NCBI GenBank assembly: GCA_030528645.1
Contig: JAUMYM010000001.1
Span: 60,257-124,256 of the forward strand
Direction of reading: 5' to 3'
DNA: 64,000 nt
DNA from: Erysipelotrichaceae bacterium
GTDB taxonomy: Bacteria; Bacillota_I; Bacilli_A; Erysipelotrichales; Erysipelotrichaceae
How positions within the stretch are numbered: the stretch's first letter is position 1; each line of letters opens with the position of its first letter. The notes below the pieces were generated by a model. It saw only the letters and a list, made by a program, of their open reading frames with translations, was not told the DNA's origin and made no database searches. A program made the translations under genes and the position numbers. Below are positions 53,639 through 62,100 of this stretch, one piece after another.

Positions 53639-55165
53639 ACTTTCTGCAATTTTTTTAATCATAAAACGACGAATCATAATACTACTTGCACCAAAGATCA
53701 TCGCAAAACCGGCACGTGTCTCTACAACACGCAAGGCTCCTAATTTTAAAATTTCATCAAAATCAATCAAGGTAATATCATTTACCTGAACCGTAAGACG
53801 AAGCGGAGAAGCGTGAATCACTTTAATGTTATCCACACCACCGACCGCTTGTGACAAACCATCCACAATACGTTGTGTTTTTCCTGTATTTAATAAATCA
53901 AATGCCAAATATTTAAAGAAAACTTGAATTAAAACATAATACACCACAAAAATCACAATACCTATCATAAAGATTAATGATATCGTTCTTGCATAGTTTG
54001 GATCACGTAGATACACCAATAAATCCGGCAAACTACCCGGTAGCGCAGTTACAACATCTCCTGTATACTTAAACCCTAAGAAGACTTTCAAGATTTGTAA
54101 TACCGCAAACAAAGATCCTGTAATCATTAAATGAATAAAGAACAACAATGGACTTAATACCAATAATGCAATTTCTACCGGTAGTAAGATACCTGTAAAC
54201 ATAGATACAATCATCGCTAAAATTAAAAACAAACGAATCTTACGACGCTCAATTTTATCGGTATATAAGAAATACGAAGACATTAATAAACTTGGAACAG
54301 CAAATAAATTTAAAATATAATACGGTGTAATAAAACGTCCAAAACCGGTAGAAACAACATTTTGATTTGCCATGGCAATCCATACATTTAAATCACCCGC
54401 ATACGACTCTCCAGCTAACGATAACCATGTTCCACCTAAACTGTCATACCAAAACGGATCACGAATTAAATGATTGATTCCAATGACCGATGTAACACGA
54501 TCGGCAACACCATAGACAAACAAACTCATCGGATTGGTAATATCCTGCGCTACAAAGTTGACTGCCATATGAATAAACTTATCAAAGGTAGGCCAAAACA
54601 ATGTCGTAATAAAGGCTGCTACACTACAATAAAAAATATTACTTAAAATTGCCCATGTATCATTATCAATAAACAACATTAAGCTATAACGACTTCTTTT
54701 ACGACTTCTTGAATAACTCACTCTTGTACAAAACCCTACTACAAGTGTCGCAATTAAACCAATTTGTAACGGATGACGCACAATATGAGCCGGTAAATAT
54801 GAAGCTGTATATTGAATCCCTAAAATCGGTTGAAAGCTAAGGGGTGGTAAATCACTTGATGAAAAAAACATCGTTACAATTAAAAAAACAACATAACCGA
54901 TAATTCCAGATACAACATTGGTCGAAGAATTATTCTTTCTTGATACAATTTTAATTAAAACAATGAATGGAAAGTTAACAATGATAAAACTTCCTACTAA
55001 ATGTAAAATTTCAGATACTAATATAATATTACGATTTTTTATCGTATAAAATAAATTAACACTTTCGTTATGAACTAAATATCCTATCCCAACAAAAATA
55101 AACGCAACAAAAAGAATCTTAAGGGGTAACCTTAATGTATCCATTAAAGATTGATATCTTTTCAT
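53621..55165 (-). CDS. PTS EIICB-like protein lacking the phosphorylation cysteine
   Basis: This about 514-residue protein follows the glucose-family EIIC layout (about ten helices, STPFHLPFIF-like loops) and ends in an EIIB-like domain (VDGLSQAVGGVDNIKVIHASPLRLTVQVN and RAGFAMIFG). In active EIIB the motif is VDACITRLRV, whose Cys is phosphorylated; here it reads IHASPLRLTV, so the Cys is Ser. The EIIC motif GITEPxEF is GILLPVEI (near 54170), losing one of the two conserved acidic residues. It therefore cannot take part in standard PTS phosphotransfer and may be a non-PTS transporter, a channel or a regulator. The start at 55165 is set by AGGAGG. It is divergent from rodA. Confidence 0.8.
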   Translation of the reverse strand: MKRYQSLMDTLRLPLKILFVAFIFVGIGYLVHNESVNLFYTIKNRNIILVSEILHLVGSFIIVNFPFIVLIKIVSRKNNSSTNVVSGIIGYVVFLIVTMFFSSSDLPPLSFQPILGIQYTASYLPAHIVRHPLQIGLIATLVVGFCTRVSYSRSRKRSRYSLMLFIDNDTWAILSNIFYCSVAAFITTLFWPTFDKFIHMAVNFVAQDITNPMSLFVYGVADRVTSVIGINHLIRDPFWYDSLGGTWLSLAGESYAGDLNVWIAMANQNVVSTGFGRFITPYYILNLFAVPSLLMSSYFLYTDKIERRKIRLFLILAMIVSMFTGILLPVEIALLVLSPLLFFIHLMITGSLFAVLQILKVFLGFKYTGDVVTALPGSLPDLLVYLRDPNYARTISLIFMIGIVIFVVYYVLIQVFFKYLAFDLLNTGKTQRIVDGLSQAVGGVDNIKVIHASPLRLTVQVNDITLIDFDEILKLGALRVVETRAGFAMIFGASSIMIRRFMIKKIAESKRVEG

Positions 55166-55227
55166 GCCATCACCTCCTAAATATGATACCATTATAATGA
55201 CCACCTAGCAATAAACAAGGAGATATT

Positions 55228-56421
55228 ATGCGTCAAATTCCTCAAGCAAAAAAGAAATTTATTTATGATTATTCCTTAATCATTTTTATATTGATTATCG
55301 CTACCATAAGTATTGTAAGTATCTACTTAGCGGATCCCATTATGGCAAGTAATCTACGTGGAAGTAACCTTTGGCAAAAACAACTCATGTGGTACATCAT
55401 TTCCTTTGTAGTATGTTACTTCTTAATAAAACTGGGTGTCGATCGTCTTTTTACTGCCGTTAGTATTTTCTATTGGATTTTAATCGGTCTTTTAGTACTA
55501 CTATTAATTGATAAGTTTCTCTTTAACTTACCGGATCTATTTATTCGCCCAATCAATGGAACAACCGCATGGATTATCCTACCAAAAATAGGATCCATCC
55601 AACCAAGTGAATTTATGAAAGTGGTCTTAATTCTACAATGTTCCAATGTCATTTATAATCACAATTTAGAAAAAAATGCCATGAGCTTTAGCTCAGATTT
55701 TGAATTATTCTATAAGATTTTAAAAGTAGTAGCACTTCCCCTTGTACTAATTGTCTTACAACCGGATACAGGGATTCCTATTGTCATTGTTGTAAGTATT
55801 GCGACTATGCTGATGATTGCAGGCATACGCAAAGAATGGATATGGATAGGCTTAGCCTTTGTCATTTTCTTATTTGCAGCCGTACTTTATCTTTTCTACT
55901 TCCATCCATCTTTGCTTGGAAAACTGATGGGAAGCAGTTATAAACTACAACGCTTCTATGGCTGGTTACAAACAGATAAATACTACCTAACGTATGGCAA
56001 CCAACTCTATACATCCATTGCAGCACTTGGATCAGGAGGACTAAATGGTCACGCCTTAAATCAATTAGTCATTTCCTTTGCCGAACCACAGACCGACTTT
56101 ATCTTTGCAGTAATAGGACAAAATTTCGGCTTTATCGGTACCAGCCTTGTGGTAGTTATCATTACTATTTTTGATATTAAGCTCATTGATATTGCGATGA
56201 ATCATAAATCAGAAAAAGAAAAAATTATGATGGCAGGACTATTAGGCATGTTAATCTTCCAACAAATTCAAAATATCTCTATGATTATTGGTTTACTACC
56301 CATTACAGGTATTACACTTCCATTAATCTCTTATGGAGGAAGCAGCATCATGTCTTACTTTATACCATTTGCCATTGTATTCTATATGGCTAGCGAAAAT
56401 AAACTTGCCCTAAAACATTAA
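55228..56421 (+). CDS. RodA/FtsW-type SEDS peptidoglycan glycosyltransferase
   Basis: This 397-residue SEDS protein has ten helices and family motifs NGTTAWIILPKIGSIQPSEF and PITGITLPLISYGGSSIMSYF, as in RodA. SEDS enzymes polymerise lipid II into glycan strands in the cytoplasmic membrane with a partner class B PBP. No PBP gene is adjacent. It is divergently transcribed from the EIICB gene, with an AAGGAG site, and ends at a strong terminator. RodA, FtsW and SpoVE cannot be separated with certainty, though the isolated position and length favour RodA. Confidence 0.88.
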   Translation: MRQIPQAKKKFIYDYSLIIFILIIATISIVSIYLADPIMASNLRGSNLWQKQLMWYIISFVVCYFLIKLGVDRLFTAVSIFYWILIGLLVLLLIDKFLFNLPDLFIRPINGTTAWIILPKIGSIQPSEFMKVVLILQCSNVIYNHNLEKNAMSFSSDFELFYKILKVVALPLVLIVLQPDTGIPIVIVVSIATMLMIAGIRKEWIWIGLAFVIFLFAAVLYLFYFHPSLLGKLMGSSYKLQRFYGWLQTDKYYLTYGNQLYTSIAALGSGGLNGHALNQLVISFAEPQTDFIFAVIGQNFGFIGTSLVVVIITIFDIKLIDIAMNHKSEKEKIMMAGLLGMLIFQQIQNISMIIGLLPITGITLPLISYGGSSIMSYFIPFAIVFYMASENKLALKH

Positions 56422-56442
56422 AGGATGCACGCATCCTTTTTT
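56420..56442 (+). terminator. Terminator of the rodA-like gene
   Basis: AAAGGATGC-ac-GCATCCTTT is a perfect 9-bp stem followed by TTT on the plus strand. It lies directly after the stop codon and may work for nadK too. Confidence 0.8.
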
Positions 56443-56444
56443 CG

Positions 56445-57215
56445 TTATAACAATGTCTTTAATCGTTGAATGTAAGAGACTTGCTTAAAACGCAACATCT
56501 TAAAACACAAATCCGATTTTCTAATAACAATCGACTTCTCTTTATCCAACTTATATTCAAATTGATCTGCCAATAAACTAACACCCTTAAAATGACGATT
56601 TTCAAAACGAAATACGGTAGTATCTTTAAAAAGAATACTTGAACGATAACTACGATAACGTCCATGATTTAATCCGGCAATCTCTGTAAGTTGTAAGACA
56701 TCAATCCCACTTGAAACAATACTACCATTCAATGTTCGATTATAAGCCGTAGACCCTAATTGCCCACACACTAACATACCATTACCACGAAAAGACTCAA
56801 GGTATTCATCGTTGATATATACATCTAAAGTTTGAGCACGTACTAAATCTTCCAAACGCACTTCATTTACTCCATAATAGGTTTTATTAGTATCGCTAAT
56901 CGCTTCGATTAAAGGATGCTTACTAATAAAGCCATCCTTGGTTTTTAAATCCGTTAATAAATCATCCACTTCATCTAAACAATAATCACTAAAGAACCCC
57001 AAGGTTCCACTATGTAAACCAATAAACTCAACTCGATCTAAACAATCAATAAAGCGATGGATCGCATGTAGTAAAGTCCCATCCCCACCAATGGCAATAC
57101 ATAGCTGCGGACACTCTTCATCATACTTAAAATACCCTTCTAACTCTTTACAAACATACTCTTTTACTTTTGCACTTGTTTCATCTAAACGATGTACTAC
57201 ACAATACGTCTTCAT
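56445..57215 (-). CDS. nadK: NAD kinase
   Basis: NAD kinase phosphorylates NAD to NADP in the cytoplasm. The 256-residue protein has the GGDGT motif (IAIGGDGTLLHAIHRF), the ASP-like segment GLHSGTLGFFSD and the conserved GSTAYNRTLNG region and SS(G) stretch in the C-terminal domain. Length is normal for Firmicutes. It is convergent with rodA and has its own promoter region; downstream of it lies a CYTH gene on the opposite strand. Confidence 0.93.
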   Translation of the reverse strand: MKTYCVVHRLDETSAKVKEYVCKELEGYFKYDEECPQLCIAIGGDGTLLHAIHRFIDCLDRVEFIGLHSGTLGFFSDYCLDEVDDLLTDLKTKDGFISKHPLIEAISDTNKTYYGVNEVRLEDLVRAQTLDVYINDEYLESFRGNGMLVCGQLGSTAYNRTLNGSIVSSGIDVLQLTEIAGLNHGRYRSYRSSILFKDTTVFRFENRHFKGVSLLADQFEYKLDKEKSIVIRKSDLCFKMLRFKQVSYIQRLKTLL

Positions 57216-57406
57216 TCTCTTTCTCCTTTGACCAAGTCATATACAATCCACTAAACAACATCATACAATAATAAAACAAATAACATGAAAGCTTGGTTAA
57301 ACTCTATAATTTTATTATACTTCATTCCATTTATAATTTAGTTAGTAAATTGCTTTTGAGGAGGAAGAACGATATAATAAAGCTACATAAACATAAAGGA
57401 AAACCT

Positions 57407-57946
57407 ATGAAACCATTTGTAGAAATTGAATATAAATTAATGATTAATGAGGATCTCTATCATAGACTCTTAGAGGATTATCCCCTTAAAACAACCAAAC
57501 AAGTCAATCATTATTTTGATACCATTCCATCATTAAAAGAAAAAGGCTTAGCAATGCGTATTCGTGTTATTCATGATGATTATATCTTTACATTAAAAGA
57601 GAAGCTTGATGTTGGACATAATGAATATGAATTTAAACTCCATGAATTTAATTTTAATGATGTTCGCATTCAAGAACTCTTTCAACACTTTCAAATAAAC
57701 GACCCTAAGTATCTAGGCTTCTTAGTCACTTATCGTAGTGAACTGGAAATGAAAGAGGGTATTTTATGTGTTGATTTTAATCAATACAATGGAATGGAAG
57801 ATTATGAATTAGAATATGAATTAAAGGATAGTCATAATGAATCGATGGAAGAATTTCTTGAAATTCTTGATAAATATCAATTAAATTTTCATGAAAATGC
57901 TCCATCTAAAATCAAACGTTTTATGCATAGTTTAAAACAAAAATAA
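57407..57946 (+). CDS. CYTH domain (triphosphate tunnel) protein
   Basis: This 179-residue protein has the signature EIEYKLMI (ExExK) and several charged strand motifs (AMRIRVI, YIFTLKEKL), typical of the triphosphate tunnel/CYTH fold, including inorganic triphosphatase or class IV adenylate-cyclase relatives. The start at 57407 (MKPFVEIEYK) has AAAGGA six bases upstream; a longer frame from 57293 lacks such a site. Catalytic specificity is unknown, but the family usually hydrolyses tripolyphosphate or thiamine triphosphate. It is monocistronic. Confidence 0.82.
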   Translation: MKPFVEIEYKLMINEDLYHRLLEDYPLKTTKQVNHYFDTIPSLKEKGLAMRIRVIHDDYIFTLKEKLDVGHNEYEFKLHEFNFNDVRIQELFQHFQINDPKYLGFLVTYRSELEMKEGILCVDFNQYNGMEDYELEYELKDSHNESMEEFLEILDKYQLNFHENAPSKIKRFMHSLKQK

Positions 57947-57991
57947 ATGGAATGACCCTTTGTTTGTTATAATGTAGATAAGGAGAAGTGT

Positions 57992-58312
57992 ATGAAAAAT
58001 ATAGATAAATGTACTGTATTAAACTTAGCATCTTTGATTGCTTATCAAGATGGACAAATTGTTAGTAAAACTCTTTCTCAAAACAACAATGTTACTTTAA
58101 CATTATTTTCCTTTGACATTGACGAAGAAATCGGTACACACTCTTCATCAGGAGATGCCTTAGTACAAATCTTGGAAGGAAGCGCTAAGGTTACCATTGA
58201 TGATGTTACCTACACACTACAAGAAGGACAAGCTATTATTCTTCCTGCAGCAGTGCCACATAGTGTTTATGCTTTAACAAAATTCAAAATGTTACTAACC
58301 GTTATCTTCTAA
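57992..58312 (+). CDS. Small cupin domain protein
   Basis: This 106-residue protein has the two cupin motifs (EIGTHSSSGDALVQILEGSAKVTIDD and GQAIILPAAVPHSVYAL). The first motif has a single His and the second a His in the usual place, so metal binding is possible with a reduced set of ligands. Small cupins of this size are often sugar-phosphate isomerases or sensors; function unknown. An AAGGAG site precedes the ATG, and the terminator at 58311 ends the transcript. Confidence 0.8.
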   Translation: MKNIDKCTVLNLASLIAYQDGQIVSKTLSQNNNVTLTLFSFDIDEEIGTHSSSGDALVQILEGSAKVTIDDVTYTLQEGQAIILPAAVPHSVYALTKFKMLLTVIF

Positions 58313-58329
58313 ACCACCTCAGGTGGTTT
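58311..58329 (+). terminator. Terminator of the cupin gene
   Basis: AAACCACCT-c-AGGTGGTTT forms a perfect 9-bp stem followed by TTT on the plus strand. It lies between converging genes. Confidence 0.7.
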
Positions 58330-59106
58330 TTATGTTTCTAAAAAGGCTTGAACATGATTATAAAATTCATCCGGATGTGCAAACATTAATTCTCCATGAT
58401 CATATCCATCGATTTGTTTGCATTGGCATTGTGGTAAATAGTGTTTAATAAATGCAATATCTTTTTTACGTTGTTTTCTTTCCAATTCACCATACCAATA
58501 TATAATCTTACTTTCTGTATAAGGTGCTTTTTTAGGTAAGTAGTAATTATTAGCCGAATAAAAAGCATTTTTTAATGTTGTTTGAGAATATGTCTTAAAA
58601 AACTGCATCAAACGATCATATTCCGCTTTGGCATCATGTCCTTTAACGGTATATCTTGAAGGAGGAAATAAACGCTCCACGAGCCAACGATTGTTTTTGA
58701 TGATGCTTGCCAAAAAGACATCCTTCCATAAGATAATCTTACATATCCACTTTGGATAAGCATAAGGTGTAATACCTGCATCCATGATGATGTAATCAAT
58801 CGCAATGGAAGAAGTGGTGACAAGATGAAGCAACATGGATCCACCCATGCTTAAGCCATAGGCAGCATCAAAATGTTGAATGTTGCGTTTGTTTAGTTCT
58901 TTTACAAGCTCTGTAATGTTCTTTTCAATGGATGTAAAGTCTTCTTTTGCATCATGATCATGCCCATCTGGCACCATCACATAAACATGATAACGCTGTG
59001 CAAGTATGGCAATACTTTCTTGATAAGCCCAATAAGGCTCTAAAATACAACTTGCAAAAAACAAGAAGGTTGTTGGATTGGTCATTCCATATTCATACAA
59101 CTTCAT
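58330..59106 (-). CDS. Alpha/beta hydrolase
   Basis: This 258-residue protein has the nucleophile elbow YGLSMGGSML (GxSxG) and a C-terminal acid-His pair region (GYDHGELMFAHPDEF), with a putative lid in the middle. The N-terminal FFASCILEPYW carries an oxyanion-type segment. The substrate is unknown; esterase, lipase or peptide hydrolase are possible. It is convergent with the cupin gene and divergent from nothing visible, 75 bases after the GH20 gene's stop. Confidence 0.8.
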   Translation of the reverse strand: MKLYEYGMTNPTTFLFFASCILEPYWAYQESIAILAQRYHVYVMVPDGHDHDAKEDFTSIEKNITELVKELNKRNIQHFDAAYGLSMGGSMLLHLVTTSSIAIDYIIMDAGITPYAYPKWICKIILWKDVFLASIIKNNRWLVERLFPPSRYTVKGHDAKAEYDRLMQFFKTYSQTTLKNAFYSANNYYLPKKAPYTESKIIYWYGELERKQRKKDIAFIKHYLPQCQCKQIDGYDHGELMFAHPDEFYNHVQAFLET

Positions 59107-59152
59107 AAGTACCTCCTCTTTCTTTCATCTTACCACTAAAATAGACAAAGTA

Positions 59153-59177
59153 AAAAGAAGGAAAACTTCCTTCTTTT
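59153..59177 (-). terminator. Terminator of the GH20 gene
   Basis: AAAAGAAGGAA-aac-TTCCTTCTTTT is a perfect 11-bp stem with a run of A/T on both sides; it ends transcription of the GH20 gene four bases after its stop codon. Confidence 0.8.
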
Positions 59178-59180
59178 ACA

Positions 59181-62100
59181 TTAAGATGGTTTCTTTAGCA
59201 ACCATAATACAAACAATAAGATAGCACCGGCTATAGCTCCTACTACACCTAAATAAACCAATAAGTTGTTATTCGTAGATGGCTTATCTTCTTGTATAGA
59301 GTCTACCACCGTTGTTGGTGTTTCTTCTTTTGTACTTTCACTTGTTGTAACTGTTTCAGTAGATGTTGTTGATTCTTCTTGTAGAGTGGTTGAAGTTGTA
59401 GTATCAACTTTTACATTTACCTTACTAGAAGAAATCACATCTTTAACACTTGGTGTTGTTGTAATCACAACATCCTCTTGTTCTTCTACAGTTACACTTG
59501 GTTTTAAAGGTTTTACCTTTAAATTCTTTAAAGCTTGTTTTAGTGTATTCAACGCTTCTGTTAATTCATCCTCTGTAATATGATCATACTTCAATAATTC
59601 TTGTGCTTGATCATACGCTTGTTTTACACCTGCAAAAGATTCCGGCGTATAGTTTGCTTGAGGTAAAGCTTGAATATGTTTTATCATACCTTTTAGCTCT
59701 TCCTTAGAAACCGGTTGATACGCCTTTAATTGTAAACGAGCAAAGCGGAATACTACTTGACGTTTTGCTTGTTCAACATCGGAACTGTCCGGTTGATCTT
59801 GTTTTAATAATGTTTCTGCTTCTTGAACCGCTTCTTTAAAGGCTTCTACACTTTCTGTTGTATATGCATCTAAATATGCATGTTCTACACTGCGAAGAAC
59901 ATCTTGTAATCCTACTTTATCCGCAGCCACATCATCACGTACTAATTTAATTTCCGCTGCAGAAGCATTGTTATTGACTGCCTCTAACGCATATAAACGG
60001 AAGAAACGTGCAGTTGTTGGTGCAAAGTGAATCAATTTTTCATCACGATCACGCTTCAATGTTCCAGAAACAACTTCTTCAAAATGAATGCCATCATCAC
60101 TCTTTTCTAAACGATACTTTAAGATTGTTCCATTAAATGAACCTGTTGTTCTAGGAAGATACGTAATACCACTAATAACGGCATCTTCCGTAAGTTCCAT
60201 TTGAATCCAATGTGGCATTGTTTTAATCGACCATTTTGTATGCCAAATTGTATTTGGATTATCATCAAAGGCCTTTTGTGGTACATCTTCATGATTTTGA
60301 TTCGAAGAAGCACTTACCTTTAAATTAGAAGCATCATAATAATTACTATTCTTAAATGGCTTTAAAGTTAAGTTTTGTAGTGCTTTATGTAATGCACGTT
60401 CATAATAGTCCACTGTTCTTTGCATATTACGTGGTAAATCCACTTTAATATTCGCTAACACTTGATTTAAATGTGCAACACTATCTTCTGTATACATCGA
60501 TAAATCACTTGGAACCAATGCCTTATACTCTTCTACACGACGATAATCGGCTTTCTTATATTCACTTTGTTTTAACAATGTTTGTAACTCATCTACTACT
60601 TCATTTACATCTTGTGCACTGACTTGATATTGTTTTAAAAGACTATGTGCATTTGCAAATAACGCTTTGTTTTCTCTTGATAAGTAATGTAACTTCGCTA
60701 ATAGGTGATCAATTTCAATGGTTGAAACGAAAGTAGTCTTCTTCCCTAATTTTACACTAGATACATAGCCATCAAAGGCATGTGTTTTACTACCAATATA
60801 TTGTACCGGTAACATCATTGTTGCTAAAAGAGGTCGAGAACCAACTTTTTCATTATCACCAATCACATCCACTAACTTACCATCAACATATAATTTTGTA
60901 GTATTTAAACTATTTTCAAACGTTAATTCTACCCATTGATTTACAGGTAATGTGTAATTAAATGAATAATGATAACCCTCACGAGTAAATCCTACTTGTC
61001 CACTTCCTACCTGAACTGCCTTAATACTTCCATACGGACTTTCAAATAAGACTTGTTCTTCCACACGATCTGAACTACGTTTTACTTTTACAGACAAGGT
61101 ATTATGTAAACCTACTGTTGTAAGCGGTGTTTCAACATAACTTTCATTTCCATGTAGATGTAGTGCTTCTTTACCATCCACTACTTCAATTTCCGCATTT
61201 TTACTTGATACAATATTACGTTTATTCAAAGAAGCATCGTTTAAATCGTAGAATGGATAATGCATCAAGACTTCATCGTGCATGCTTTCTACATAATCAA
61301 AATTAGTGTTTGGAACATCCTGCAATCTCTTTGATGTTGCGATGGCTTCATTTAAGTTATAGCTACCTTTTCCCCATAACTTCGCCGCAAACAATGGCAT
61401 TGCCGGTTTTATTCTTACATAAACATCATATTCACTAACCCCATTATCTAAGATGTCAATCATATCATTCCATACAGCAAATGATCCACCCAACATTTGT
61501 TTATCACCAGCTGGAATAAAGTGACCACCGATGTGATTGATTTCATCCTCATATAGAATCGATGGAGATAAATAATCATAGTAATAGCCTGCATTTGGTA
61601 CGATGTAGTATTGTCCATCGTTGGAGTTAATTAAATCAAAGCCTAGGTCATACATCTCTTTCATATTTGACCATGTCGCATTCCATAAATTCATTTGATA
61701 GTTCGTACCTAAAACTTCTACACTACCCTTAATATAAGACAAACTACCCCAAATACGAGGCTTACGACCTGAATCTTCAATAAATTTCAATAAATCCTTA
61801 CTGAAACGACGATATGCATTTCCATCTGCCGTATATTCATCCGCTCCAATATGAATCGTTGTATCCATATCAAAGACTGGATTGCTACCTTGTAAGTACT
61901 CATTAAAGATCGTCTTAACAAAACCTAAACTATCCTCATAACGACTAATTAAATTCAAGTGATCATTATCTCGACCATAAGTACCATGTCGTAAATCCGG
62001 TCTTACTTTTGTTAACGCTAATGAATGTGCCGGTGTATCAATTTCAGGAACAATATCTACTCCATAAACACGTGAATCTTGAATCAATTGTCTAAATTCA

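Noticed and set aside
55165-55228. Riboswitch or large leader between the EIICB and rodA genes
   Set aside because: The gap is only about 60 bases, enough for overlapping divergent promoters but not for a structured leader.
59266-59583. 105-residue open frame antisense to the Ser/Thr linker of the GH20 gene
   Set aside because: It is Val/Ser-rich and mirrors the repetitive Thr/Glu codons of the linker. There is no start signal or recognisable product.
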